Source: JBDTMC01 sp039934475 (lineage in GTDB: Bacteria > Acidobacteriota > Terriglobia > Bryobacterales > Bryobacteraceae). Taken from it: a stretch of 9,977 nucleotides of DNA. Shown one piece after another: positions 1-7,671 of this stretch. The position numbers and the translations under genes are program-made. The DNA is taken from positions 1 through 9,977 of the forward strand of contig JBDTMC010000291.1 in assembly GCA_039934475.1 (NCBI GenBank), read 5' to 3'. A model generated the notes under the pieces. That model ran no database searches. It saw only the letters and a program-made list of their open reading frames with translations, and was not told the origin of the DNA. The number at the start of each line of letters is the position of its first letter. The stretch's first letter is position 1.

Positions 1-1228
1 CGCTTGCGAGCGTCTCCCCCACGACGTAACCGCTGCCAGCGCCATCGGCTGTTATCGCGATACCAAAGGTCTGCCCACTACCGCCTAAATAGGTTGAGTA
101 CAGCAATTGATTCCCTGAAGGATTAAGTTTCGCGACAAACGCGGAATATTGAAACCTGTTTGCTGACTGAAATGGGTTTACAGTCGGGAAATCCTGAGAG
201 GTCGTAGTGCCGACGACGTACCCATTCCCTATAGGATCTACCGCGATATCGAAGCCCTGATCCGTGCTGCTACCCCCAAGATAGGTCGAATAGATGATAG
301 CGGTGCCGGCGGCGTTGATTTTTGTGACAAAGGCATCGACACCGCCAGCGTATGCATGCTGCGCCGGGTCCAGGGTCGGGAAATCCGCAGAATCGGTCGA
401 TCCAGTCAAGTAAACATTGCCGCTGGCGTCAACGGCCATTCCTCCTCGGGAATCCGAGCCGCTGCCGCCAAGGTAGGTTGAGTAGCTCAGCACGGGATCG
501 ACGATCAGAGGCCTTGTTTGGTCGTACTGGGCGATCTGGAAGGCGACACGATCGGCACCCATCAGTGAATAGCTTGCCGAAACGATCTGCCTCTCGCCGT
601 TCCGGGAAAGTTGATAGGCGACAGGCTTCTGGAAACGGACCTCACCCGATTCGGTCGCGGCTACCAAATCGCCGTTACCGTCAAGCGTCAACACCCCATT
701 TCCCTTCTCAGCCTGTACGGAAACCTGAATCCGAGTGCGGTCTGCTCCGGGAGCGACCACAAAGTCGTATTCCAGCTTTCCTTGGTTGCCGTAGTAGACA
801 AGGTCTACGCCGGGGTAAACGGATTGATACTTGATCCGGGCATATGCCGGGACACCGGTGCGCCACTTTGCGCTGTCATTACCGGAGAAGTAGTTGGATG
901 TTCCGGGCAGGCGGTCGAGCCCGGAGACCTGCGCCCTGGGATTGCCGTTCACCAAGCGGGTTCGGACGATTCCCCGCCCTGCTGTCTGTTGGAGCGACAG
1001 GACGGCCTCGCCTTGGGTCAAAAAGAGGTTATAACCTTTGCCTCTGGAGAGGAACTTGACGTGAGCGTCGGTCTGACCGACGTTGGCTTCGAAGCGAAGA
1101 GGCAGCTTGCCGTAGGTACTTTCAACGCGACTGTTGGAAGGTGGGACCGGGGCACAGTTTGCGGGAGCACCAATGCAGGTGAGGAAGACTGCCGCCGTGA
1201 AGGTATTTCTAATGCATTGCTTGGACAT
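1..1228 (-). CDS. Secreted SBBP-repeat β-propeller protein, C-terminus beyond left edge
   Basis: An open frame of 409 codons starts at ATG 1226-1228 and is still open at position 1. The N-terminus (MSKQCIRNTFTAAVFLTC, then IGAPANCA) reads as a signal peptide of about 25 residues, so the product should be exported. Residues 35-240 match the domain that usually precedes SBBP repeats: FEANVGQTDAHVKFLSRGKG near residue 45, then VYPGVDLVYYG and LEYDFVVAPGAD. From about residue 247 the SBBP repeats begin (DPVLSYSTYLGGSGSD, AVDASGNVYLTG). Three copies of the YSTYLGGS motif are visible, each followed by a GxxYVxG-like strand and a DFPT-type end. Such repeats fold as β-propeller blades; no enzymatic role is established and none is visible here. 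The start has only a weak AGG upstream, but it is the one that gives the signal peptide. The gene is divergent from the HTH/TolB-like regulator at 1321, with 92 bases between the starts. Confidence 0.88.
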   Translation of the reverse strand, partial: MSKQCIRNTFTAAVFLTCIGAPANCAPVPPSNSRVESTYGKLPLRFEANVGQTDAHVKFLSRGKGYNLFLTQGEAVLSLQQTAGRGIVRTRLVNGNPRAQVSGLDRLPGTSNYFSGNDSAKWRTGVPAYARIKYQSVYPGVDLVYYGNQGKLEYDFVVAPGADRTRIQVSVQAEKGNGVLTLDGNGDLVAATESGEVRFQKPVAYQLSRNGERQIVSASYSLMGADRVAFQIAQYDQTRPLIVDPVLSYSTYLGGSGSDSRGGMAVDASGNVYLTGSTDSADFPTLDPAQHAYAGGVDAFVTKINAAGTAIIYSTYLGGSSTDQGFDIAVDPIGNGYVVGTTTSQDFPTVNPFQSANRFQYSAFVAKLNPSGNQLLYSTYLGGSGQTFGIAITADGAGSGYVVGETLAS

Positions 1229-1275
1229 GCTTTTCGTTCTACCTGTGTAGGGGCCACGGGGGCAATTGGCGTAAA

Positions 1276-1305
1276 GTGACATGAGGTGGCGACAGACGTT
1301 ATACC
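1276..1305 (+). promoter_or_regulatory. Possible σ70 promoter for the HTH/TolB-like gene
   Basis: GTGACA (1276-1281, five of six matches to the -35 consensus) and TATACC (1300-1305, four of six) are separated by 18 bases in the 92-base divergent spacer. A start point near 1312 would leave a leader of only about 9 bases before ATG 1321, so the message would be almost leaderless and the GGAG at 1306-1309 would not be transcribed. If the true promoter is elsewhere, that GGAG, 11 bases from the ATG, is the only ribosome-binding candidate. This is a pattern match only. Confidence 0.3.
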
Positions 1306-1320
1306 GGAGCCCTTTTCGAA

Positions 1321-3309
1321 ATGACGACAAACGAGAGTCGGTTAGACTCCTGGAAGAGCATCGCGGAATACCTGAACAAGGACGTGCGGACCGTAATCCG
1401 TTGGGAGAAGGAGCGGGGACTGCCGGTTCACCGGATGCCGGGCCAGAAGCGTTCGAGCGTGTACGCTTGGGCGGCTGAAATTGACTCCTGGCGCGCGAAT
1501 GGCAACGGGATCGCGCCTTCGGCACCGACCTCACCAGTGCCAAGCTTGACCCAAACGGCACCAATCACCGAGTCAACGACACATCGATGGAGCGTACCGA
1601 CCACGGTACTGACGACGGTGTTACTGGCGGTGGCAGTTGGTTTTTGGGGGGTGGCGGCGCGGCCAAGCCCTCCGCGCTTGGGCTCGGCTGTCCGGATTCC
1701 CCACGATGGAGGCGAGAAGAATACGTTGGTGGCGACAAAACGGGGGATATTCGTCTCGTCCAGAAATGGCGGCCACACCACAATCACGCGAATCGATCGG
1801 GAGACGGGTATAAGAGATGCATTGCCGGTCACTTTGACCGATTTTTCACTCCTGGACGGTTCGTCAGATGGCTCACGGCTGCTGGTTTCTGAGGAAGATT
1901 CTCCGGGATGCGAAGGGCCGTTATGGGTTGTCCCGACGAATGGAGAACCAGCGCGCCGGCTGAACAACACTTGCGCCACTACTGGGAGTTGGTCGCCGGA
2001 CGGGAAGGGACTGGCGTATGTTACAGGTCTCGATTTGTATGTGGGGAAAGCCGATGGCACGGAGCCGCGGAAGTTAGCCACGCTTCCGGCTGGCGTCAAT
2101 GCTGTGACGTGGTCTCCCAATGGTGAGCGGCTGCGATTCGCCGTGAGCCGGAGAGACATTCCCAGTCGGCTGTGGGAGGCGCTGTCGGACGGGTCGGGAG
2201 CGCATCCGGTCCTGGACGGTTGGAGCAGTGGTGATGATCAAGAAAACCGGGGCCGTTGGACACCCGATGGAAAGTACTATTTGTTCAACGCGATTCACAA
2301 TGGAGTTCAAGCGCTATGGGGTATGCGGGAACGGGGGAGTGGATGGGACTGGCGCAACCCTCAACCGTTCACGTTGCTACTTAGTCCGGATGGACCGGTA
2401 GACATCGCGTTTACGACGGATAGAAAGAAACTGTTAGTGGCCATGTCGACGCCGCTTCATGGCGAGTTGATGCGCTATGAGCCGGGCGCGGGCAAGTTCT
2501 TCAATTGGCCCGACGCGACGGGACTTTCCGCGGGCCAGACCAGCTTCCGCAGCGACGGACAGAAGATCGCGTATGTTTCCTATCCGGACATGAGGCTGTG
2601 GACTATGAACCCCGACGGCTCAGATCGGCGCGAAATCGCCCACTATGCGGCGCTGCCCGACTGGTCGCCCGATGGGCGGCAGATCGCTTACATGTGCTGG
2701 GACAAGACGGATCAACCTACCAGGATCTGCACCATCGCGGCCGATGGAGGAGTTGTGCAGCACCCGGTCCCTGGGCCGGCCTGGCAGGGTGGTCCCTCAT
2801 GGTCTCCCGACGGCAAGGTTCTGTTTTTTGGCGACAACGGCCCCACTAATCCGATTCCGCCGACGTGCAAGATTCACCAGTTCGATGTTGTGACTGGAAA
2901 GCTCACGGATGTTCCCGGATCACAAGGGTTGTGGACCGCCCGGGTGTCACCAACGGGGCGTTATGTGGCGGCGATGACTGTGAGGAATGAAAAGCTGGTT
3001 CTTTTTGACCGTGACCGAGGGGCATGGAAGGAGTTGGCCAGTTTTGGGAGCAACAAACTTGGCGACAATCCCGTTTGGTCGAAGGATGGGGCGTACCTCT
3101 TTATCGATGTGCCATTTTCGTCCGATCCCGCGATTTATCGGATTCGAGTACCGGATGGGCGGCAGGAGGCGGTGGTGAAACTGACCGGGTTGGATCGTCC
3201 CACTGGATTGATTGGGGTGTGGCTGGGGCTGACTCCAGATTCGCGGCCGCTTTTGACTCGCAAGGTTCAGGCGAGTGAGATTTACGCTATGGATTGGATT
3301 GCGCCGTAG
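1321..3309 (+). CDS. Membrane-anchored HTH regulator with TolB/PD40 β-propeller
   Basis: The 662-residue protein has three parts. Residues 8-58 form an excisionase/MerR-like helix-turn-helix (SWKSIAEYLNKDVRTVIRWE, then KERGLPVHR), expected to bind DNA in the cytoplasm. A Ser/Thr/Pro-rich linker leads to one hydrophobic helix at about 90-113 (TVLTTVLLAVAVGFWGVAA). The remaining 540 or so residues carry at least eight PD40/WD40-like blade motifs, such as WSPDGKGLAYV near 224, WSPDGRQIAYM near 448, WSPDGKVLFF near 494 and WSKDGAYLFID near 586. The order of parts predicts a one-component, CadC/ToxR-like arrangement with a periplasmic propeller that could sense a ligand or partner. Such fusions are abundant in Acidobacteriota. 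The ligand and target genes are unknown; the divergent SBBP gene is a plausible target by position. The frame is intact and complete. The HTH resembles the MerR/excisionase type more than an OmpR-type winged helix. Confidence 0.85.
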   Translation: MTTNESRLDSWKSIAEYLNKDVRTVIRWEKERGLPVHRMPGQKRSSVYAWAAEIDSWRANGNGIAPSAPTSPVPSLTQTAPITESTTHRWSVPTTVLTTVLLAVAVGFWGVAARPSPPRLGSAVRIPHDGGEKNTLVATKRGIFVSSRNGGHTTITRIDRETGIRDALPVTLTDFSLLDGSSDGSRLLVSEEDSPGCEGPLWVVPTNGEPARRLNNTCATTGSWSPDGKGLAYVTGLDLYVGKADGTEPRKLATLPAGVNAVTWSPNGERLRFAVSRRDIPSRLWEALSDGSGAHPVLDGWSSGDDQENRGRWTPDGKYYLFNAIHNGVQALWGMRERGSGWDWRNPQPFTLLLSPDGPVDIAFTTDRKKLLVAMSTPLHGELMRYEPGAGKFFNWPDATGLSAGQTSFRSDGQKIAYVSYPDMRLWTMNPDGSDRREIAHYAALPDWSPDGRQIAYMCWDKTDQPTRICTIAADGGVVQHPVPGPAWQGGPSWSPDGKVLFFGDNGPTNPIPPTCKIHQFDVVTGKLTDVPGSQGLWTARVSPTGRYVAAMTVRNEKLVLFDRDRGAWKELASFGSNKLGDNPVWSKDGAYLFIDVPFSSDPAIYRIRVPDGRQEAVVKLTGLDRPTGLIGVWLGLTPDSRPLLTRKVQASEIYAMDWIAP

Positions 3310-3311
3310 TT

Positions 3312-3355
3312 GGGGCGTGGGCGTCAGCATTGAGTCTTTTAGGCCCTCACGCACC
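3312..3355 (+). terminator. Imperfect hairpin after the HTH/TolB-like gene
   Basis: GGGGCGTGGG (3312-3321) can pair with CCCTCACGCACC (3344-3355) with one mismatch and one bulge, around a loop of 22 bases. It lies 3 bases past the stop codon. It is followed by A residues, not a T tract, on the plus strand, so it is at best a weak or Rho-assisted 3' end. The position is its main support. Confidence 0.25.
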
Positions 3356-3488
3356 AAAAACATGCAGCAGTTTTCAGCATCCCGTGACGGCATTTAGCGA
3401 CTACTGGCATCCGAACCACTCAGCAAATCACTGAACAACCGACCCAAACCGAAGAGGAAACCGGGATGAAGGATAGAGCCTCGCCGCT

Positions 3489-3529
3489 GACATGAGTGTG
3501 GACGCAGCACACGCTTGGGTGCGTGCGCC
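3489..3529. repeat. Double-hairpin palindromic repeat, copy A (degenerate)
   Basis: This 41-base element shares GACATGAGTGT, then GACGC, GCAC and GTGCGTGCGCC in the same order and orientation as the copy at 5184-5227. In this copy the arms have decayed. The first stem keeps only ACA/TGT around TGAG, and the second pairs GCAC...GTGC with one mismatch and a G-T pair around TTGG. Two similar, individually palindromic units about 1.7 kb apart suggest a dispersed REP/BIME-like intergenic repeat. It lies 3' of the pseudogene. Confidence 0.65.
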
Positions 3530-3673
3530 GCGTCTGAACAGAGAGTTTCCTGGAGGGGTGGGCACTGCCTTCTTGTGGTTGGATGACGGCGATTCCACAC
3601 TTGTATCCGGAGCGGCGGTGGCTGTTCCGAACGTCCGCGTAACTAAGGCGAGGAGGAAATATCTGCCGGGGAG

Positions 3674-4877
3674 TTAAAGGACGTTGCCTTCTTCCTGCCA
3701 GACTTCTTTACGTACTCCATTGCAGGCCCGGACCCGTTCGGGCGTCACTGTCGAATCGCCTTTTGCGATGATCTCAAGCAGCGCCTCTTCGGTGAGGTTC
3801 AGAGAGGCGAGTCCTTTGACCACCTTTATATCCGCCTTGAAGTGAGCTTTGTCATCCAGTTGATCGTCGCCATTCGACGATAGATTGGCGTCGGACGGGA
3901 CGGAATGAGCCACAGGTGCGGTGATAATTGCCTTGACCACATCCCTCGTGGAAAGCTGCCCTTGTTTCTTATGCCCCATCGACATCTTCGTAATCTCAAG
4001 CAGCGATTTGAGCGTTGGGACCTTGTCTTTCGTCTTCCCAAGTTACTCCCACCCCATGAACGCTCCCAGGTCTCCGTTGTGTATGTGTTCTTGTAAACTG
4101 GCTCATCGAAGACCGAGTTCTCGGTTCCAGGGGGCAGGTAGGAATCTACGAGATCAATAGCTGTCTCCAGGACCGTATTAATTCCGCTGGTGTCGGTGGC
4201 GTGAAAGAGTCTGACGATCGAGCTCGTGATGATCTTTGGCGTTGCCTCTAATCCCGACCGAACGATCGTGTGCTTTACAAGTTCCACAAAGACCATGTAA
4301 AACAGGAATCGAGTCTGCCTTCAACTCGCCTGAGCATTCCGGCCAAACTCGAATTTGTCAGCGGCGGCCTTCAGAAGGAACTTAGCGTACAAGTCATCAA
4401 TTCCAAAGCCCTCAGCCGGGTCACTGGTTTCTTGGCCGATGATGCGCTTAAAAATAGAGCCATTCGGCTGAAAGGGACTGTTTTTTGCTGAACGCCGTGC
4501 CAGCCTCACCAAGCCAACCGGAACCGTACGCCTTCAACAAGTCGAAGGCGTTGCACATGCGGGTGAAGCGCTTCACATCTTGTCTTTGCTTTTGAAGCGC
4601 TTGTTGGGAATCCCATGCCCCACGCTGAATTTCGAGGAAGACATCGTACTTGGCTTCCATCTCTCTCTTCCAAGTGCGGAAGTCGGGAGTGAGCGCTATA
4701 AAATCCTTTTCCTTGACTGCATTCTGGCTGTTAGTGTAACGGGTGATCTTTTCGAGCCTTCCGGGCGAAGCGGTGGCCTAACTCAGTCGTTGACGGAGGC
4801 TGTTTAGTGGCCAAATCCGGTTCGAGAACCTCCGATAGCCATTGGTCTTTGAATTGGCTGAACGGTGGTTGATTCAT
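3674..4877 (-). pseudogene. Decayed AIPR-family (abortive phage infection) gene
   Basis: Minus-strand fragments in changing frames add up to one protein. An N-terminal piece (ATG 4875-4877, AAGGAA nine bases upstream) reads MNQPPFSQFKDQWLSEVLE, then TTELGHRFARK, and ends at TAA 4731-4733. A second piece begins in another frame near 4756 with LEKITRYTNSQNAV, then DVFLEIQRGAWDSQQALQKQ and GSGWLGEAGTAF. Later pieces read NGSIFKRIIGQE, IDDLYAKFLLKAAADKFEFG, RQTRFLFYMVFVELVKH and VPTLKSLLEITKMSMGHKKQ, ending RKEVWQEEGNVL. These match my memory of AIPR-family proteins, including the TNSQNAV motif; intact members are roughly 600-700 residues. Lesions: an internal deletion near 4756-4765 removing probably some 200 or more residues; a one-base shift at the A6 run (T6 on plus, about 4482-4487); TGA at 4321-4323; a shift near 4075-4085; and TAA just after GAFMGWE, near 4047. 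G+C is low: 26 of 60 bases at 4261-4320. The fold and gene decay are clear; the family name is from memory. Confidence 0.75.
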
Positions 4878-5183
4878 CGGCAAGCGTTCCTTGGTTGATC
4901 GGATCTTCTAATTGTAACCGTTGGATCCACAATGGGACTTTTGGGGCCAAGGACCCCCAATGGAATTGTGAATTGCGGGGATGTGACCGACCCCAAAGGG
5001 TTCAGTGTCCGGGAAGATTCAAGGCCGAAAAGACCCGATCAAAGCAAGTTCACGTCGTGATATTTTGGGCGGAAAGGAGGTAGGCCAAGATTCCGGGCCA
5101 AGGAACCATTGGCCAGCATTTCGCCGAGGAGTCTCTTTCAGGAACAGTTACCAGGGTGTCAGGTGGTCTAAGCGCGCGGAGGG

Positions 5184-5227
5184 GCGTCGACATGAGTGTC
5201 GACGCGGCACGCATAAGTGCGTGCGCC
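5184..5227. repeat. Double-hairpin palindromic repeat, copy B (intact)
   Basis: Two perfect hairpins lie end to end with one base between them. The first is GCGTCGACA-TGAG-TGTCGACGC (5184-5205; 9-base-pair stem, 4-base loop). The second is GCACGCA-TAAG-TGCGTGC (5207-5224; 7-base-pair stem, 4-base loop). The sequence aligns with copy A at 3489-3529, in the same orientation. This paired-palindrome layout resembles REP/BIME elements. No RAYT-type transposase is present in the window. Confidence 0.75.
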
Positions 5228-5259
5228 ACAACCAAGGGTGAAGCTTTGGGGGAGGATTA

Positions 5260-5289
5260 GGGGCAGTCGAGTACTCGTCGAGCTGCCCC
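5260..5289 (-). terminator. Probable pnp transcription terminator hairpin
   Basis: Ten bases beyond the pnp stop, GGGGCAG (5260-5266) pairs perfectly with CTGCCCC (5283-5289). The inner TCGA segments can extend the stem to 11 pairs with a single bulged base. On the minus strand the hairpin is followed by TAATCCTCC, not a full U tract, so intrinsic termination may be partial; it would also protect the 3' end of the message. Confidence 0.6.
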
Positions 5290-5298
5290 TGAGTGGGA

Positions 5299-7407
5299 CT
5301 ATTCGGGTTTGGCGGACTTGATCTTGTCGCGCTGTTCCTTCAGAACGGCTTTGCGGCTGAGTTTGATCTTGTTGCCTTCCAGCGCTAAGACCTTCACCAT
5401 GATCTGGTCGCCTTCGTTCAGCTCGTCCTTCACGAACTTCACGCGGTTTTCGGAGATCTCGCTGATGTGGAGCAGACCGTCGGTGCCGGGGAAGATTTCG
5501 ACGAAGGCTCCGAAGTCCACGATGCGGACGACTTTGCCGAGATACGTTTTGCCGATCTCTGCGACGGCGCAGATGTCGGTCACCATCTGAATCGCCTTGT
5601 CGGCGCCAGGGCCGTCGGTGGCGAAGATGTTTACTGTGCCATCGTCCTCGACGTCGATCTTGACTCCGGTGGTATCCACGATGTTGCGGATGACCTTGCC
5701 GCCCGGGCCAATCAGCTCGCGGATCTTGTCCACCGGGATGTGCAGGGTGTAGATGCGCGGGGCGTACTGGCTGAGTTCGGGACGGTGGGCATGGATCACT
5801 TCGTTCATCTTGTCAAGGATGAAGAGGCGGGCCCGGCGAGCCTGTTCGAGGGCTTCGCGCATGAGGTTCGATGTGACGTTGGGAACCTTGATGTCCATCT
5901 GCAGGGCGGTGATGCCCTCTTTGGTTCCGGCCACCTTGAAATCCATGTCACCGTAGTGATCTTCGGCGCCGGCGATGTCGGTGAGAATGGCGTAGTCGTC
6001 GCCTTCCTTCACCAGGCCCATGGCGATGCCGGCTACCGGCGCAAGGATGGGCACACCGGCGTCCATGAGGGAAACGGAAGCGCCGCAAACACTGGCCATG
6101 GAGCTGGAACCGTTGGACTCCAGAATGTCGCTGACCACGCGGAGAGTGTAGGGGAAGGTCTTTTCGTCGGGGATGACCGCGGCGAGCGAACGCTCAGCAA
6201 GAACACCGTGACCGATTTCACGGCGGCCGGCGCCACGCATGAAGCCAACCTCACCCACCGAGAAGGGGGGGAAGTTGTAGTGCAGCATGAAGCGCTTGGA
6301 AACCTCGGTGGGGTCGAGCAGTTCGATACGCTGAACATCATCCTTGGTGCCGAGGGTGGTGGTAACCAGAGCCTGGGTTTCGCCGCGAGTGAAGAGAGCC
6401 GAGCCGTGGGTGCGCGGCAGCAGGCCGGCTTCCAAGGTGATGTTGCGGATTTCGTCGAAGGCGCGGCCATCGGGACGGCGGCGTGCCTTCAGCATTTCGT
6501 CGCGGAAGATGCTTTCCTTCAACGCGTCGAAGAGCTTGCTGGTTTCGGGCTTTTCCTCGTCGGTAGCGAGTTCGACGGCTTTCTTCTTCAACTCGTGAAC
6601 GAGGTGATAGCTGTCGAGCTTGGGATGCTTCTGGGTATTCAGGGCGTCCACAAGATCGGTGCGGAGTGCCGCGTCGATCTTATTGTAGAGATCCTGGTTG
6701 ACCGGCTTGGCGGTGTAGGCGCGCTTGGTCTTGCCGCACTTGGCCATCAACTCGTTGATTCCGGCGATGATTTTGTTGCAGCACTCGTGGCCGAAATCGA
6801 TGGCCTCGACGACTGTCTCTTCGGAGACGAAACTGGCGGCGGCTTCCACCATAACGATGCCACTGGCGGTGCCGGCGACCATGATGGAGAGCTTGGATTC
6901 CTTGGTTTCGGAGTAAGACGGGTTGGCGACAAACTTACCGTCTACGATGCCGACGCGGACAGCGCCGAGGACATGGTGGAAGGGGATGTCGGAGATGGCG
7001 AGGGCGGCGGCGGCGCCGACAATGGCAAGAGGGGCGGGGTCACGTTCCGGGTCAGACGAGAGCACCATGCCGATGATCTGCGTTTCGTGGGAGTAACCTT
7101 CGGGGAAGAGGGGACGGACGGGACGGTCAATGAGGCGGCTGGTGAGGATTTCTTTCTCAGTAGGCCGGCCTTCCCGTTTGATGAATCCGCCGGGGAAACG
7201 CCCGGCAGAATAAGTGTACTCACGGTAGTCAACAGTGAGCGGGAAAAAGCTAGCGCCCGGTTTGGGCTCTTCGGCGGAACACGCCGTTACCAGAACGACG
7301 GAATCGCCGGTGCGAACGACAACGGAGCCATTCGCCTGCTTTGCGATCTTACCTGTTTCCAGGGAAATGATTCGACCACCCAGGTCGATTTCAACGGTAT
7401 GCATCAT
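5299..7407 (-). CDS. pnp: Polyribonucleotide nucleotidyltransferase (PNPase)
   Basis: PNPase degrades RNA 3' to 5' using phosphate, releasing nucleoside diphosphates, and can run in reverse to add tails. It is a cytoplasmic trimer involved in mRNA turnover. The 702-residue sequence has the full bacterial layout: RNase PH domain 1 (about 3-140, with SAGRFPGGFIKREGRPTEKE near 67-85), a helical linker, RNase PH domain 2 (about 312-540), a KH domain (about 552-610, GPGG loop at 567-570) and an S1 domain (about 619-688, VDFGAFVEIFPGTDGLLHIS). Catalytic-site features are present: SNGSSSMAS at 431-439 for phosphate, and AEDHYGDMDFKVAGT, whose Asp483 and Asp489 correspond to the metal-binding Asp486 and Asp492 of E. 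coli. The start is the first of two ATGs, with GGGAG six bases upstream. It lies 264 bases downstream of rpsO on the same strand, the classic order, and is intact. Confidence 0.98.
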   Translation of the reverse strand: MMHTVEIDLGGRIISLETGKIAKQANGSVVVRTGDSVVLVTACSAEEPKPGASFFPLTVDYREYTYSAGRFPGGFIKREGRPTEKEILTSRLIDRPVRPLFPEGYSHETQIIGMVLSSDPERDPAPLAIVGAAAALAISDIPFHHVLGAVRVGIVDGKFVANPSYSETKESKLSIMVAGTASGIVMVEAAASFVSEETVVEAIDFGHECCNKIIAGINELMAKCGKTKRAYTAKPVNQDLYNKIDAALRTDLVDALNTQKHPKLDSYHLVHELKKKAVELATDEEKPETSKLFDALKESIFRDEMLKARRRPDGRAFDEIRNITLEAGLLPRTHGSALFTRGETQALVTTTLGTKDDVQRIELLDPTEVSKRFMLHYNFPPFSVGEVGFMRGAGRREIGHGVLAERSLAAVIPDEKTFPYTLRVVSDILESNGSSSMASVCGASVSLMDAGVPILAPVAGIAMGLVKEGDDYAILTDIAGAEDHYGDMDFKVAGTKEGITALQMDIKVPNVTSNLMREALEQARRARLFILDKMNEVIHAHRPELSQYAPRIYTLHIPVDKIRELIGPGGKVIRNIVDTTGVKIDVEDDGTVNIFATDGPGADKAIQMVTDICAVAEIGKTYLGKVVRIVDFGAFVEIFPGTDGLLHISEISENRVKFVKDELNEGDQIMVKVLALEGNKIKLSRKAVLKEQRDKIKSAKPE

Positions 7408-7436
7408 GATTTACTCCCACCGCGGACTATCCGCGG
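7408..7436 (-). promoter_or_regulatory. pnp ribosome-binding site abutting a strong hairpin
   Basis: On the minus strand the perfect hairpin CCGCGGA-TAG-TCCGCGG (7420-7436; 7-base-pair stem, 3-base loop) ends one base before the Shine-Dalgarno GGGAG (7414-7418), which is six bases from the pnp ATG. A GC-rich stem this close to the ribosome-binding site could control translation or act as an RNase cleavage site. In E. coli the pnp leader is cut by RNase III and PNPase represses its own synthesis. Whether that applies here is inference. Confidence 0.55.
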
Positions 7437-7504
7437 GGCTTTCCTATACTTCGCGGCCAAACCGACAACATGCTCAAACGAACCTGCACGGCTACACAAC
7501 TGTT

Positions 7505-7660
7505 CCGGCCGGGAACATCCCAGGCCGGTGGCCCGAGTAAGGTGGACTGGAGTCTGTTCGCGTAGGGTTGGTGTTCGGGACCGCCCGGAAACGACCGGGC
7601 GGCGGACAGAAACCCAATACGGGAGGGACAACTCGGGCTTTCGCCCGGCGGAGTTTCCGC
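7505..7660 (-). promoter_or_regulatory. Cluster of stable hairpins in the rpsO-pnp spacer
   Basis: Read on the minus strand after the rpsO stop, a T6 run comes first (7666-7671). Four hairpins follow: GCGGA/TCCGC at 7648-7660; CGGGC-GAAA-GCCCG at 7634-7647, with a GNRA-type loop; CCGCCCGG-TCGTTT-CCGGGCGG at 7581-7602, a perfect 8-base-pair stem; and a 10-base-pair stem with one bulge at 7505-7528 (GGCCGG outer, GGGA/TCCC inner, loop TGT). None is followed by a U tract, so a simple terminator after rpsO is not evident. The cluster more likely forms structured RNA for processing, attenuation or protection of the rpsO 3' end. Confidence 0.6.
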
Positions 7661-7671
7661 GGCGCAAAAAA

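Larger units (their letters stand above)
3310..3673. other. Gene-free stretch after the HTH/TolB-like gene
   Basis: This 364-base stretch contains an imperfect hairpin just after the stop codon (3312-3355) and one copy of the double-hairpin repeat (3489-3529). A 61-residue plus-strand frame at 3492-3677 opens with the ATG inside the repeat, but it has no ribosome-binding site, no recognisable motif, and overlaps the 3' end of the pseudogene. I see no convincing gene here. Confidence 0.6.
4878..5298. other. Gene-free stretch between the pseudogene and pnp
   Basis: These 421 bases hold two short perfect hairpins (TTGGGG/CCCCAA at 4941-4960 and GGCCAA/TTGGCC at 5096-5114), the best copy of the double-hairpin repeat (5184-5227) and the pnp terminator (5260-5289). 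A 61-residue minus-strand frame at 5050-5235 and plus-strand frames at 4865-5083 and 5005-5241 show no motif or ribosome-binding site. A TACAAT at about 4912-4917 on the minus strand could be the -10 box of the dead AIPR gene, but no good -35 accompanies it. Confidence 0.6.

Noticed and set aside
611..1279. A 222-codon plus-strand frame over the left-edge gene.
   Set aside because: The minus strand encodes a recognisable signal peptide, domain and SBBP repeats in the same place; the plus frame is its shadow.
1428..2159. A 243-codon minus-strand frame inside the HTH/TolB-like gene.
   Set aside because: The plus strand carries clear HTH, TM and PD40 motifs there; the minus frame has no motif or ribosome-binding site.
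3492..3677. A 61-residue plus-strand frame ending KARRKYLPGS.
   Set aside because: Its ATG is part of the hairpin repeat, there is no ribosome-binding site, and it overlaps the pseudogene end. I could not link it to any family.
4448..4660. Separate small minus-strand genes at 3674-3985, 3826-4296, 4321-4512 and 4448-4660.
   Set aside because: Their translations join end to end into one AIPR-like protein once frameshifts and stops are allowed, so they are pieces of one pseudogene.
3489..5227. A CRISPR array, suggested by repeated palindromic units.
   Set aside because: Only two copies are present, 1.7 kb apart, with no regular spacers and no cas genes.
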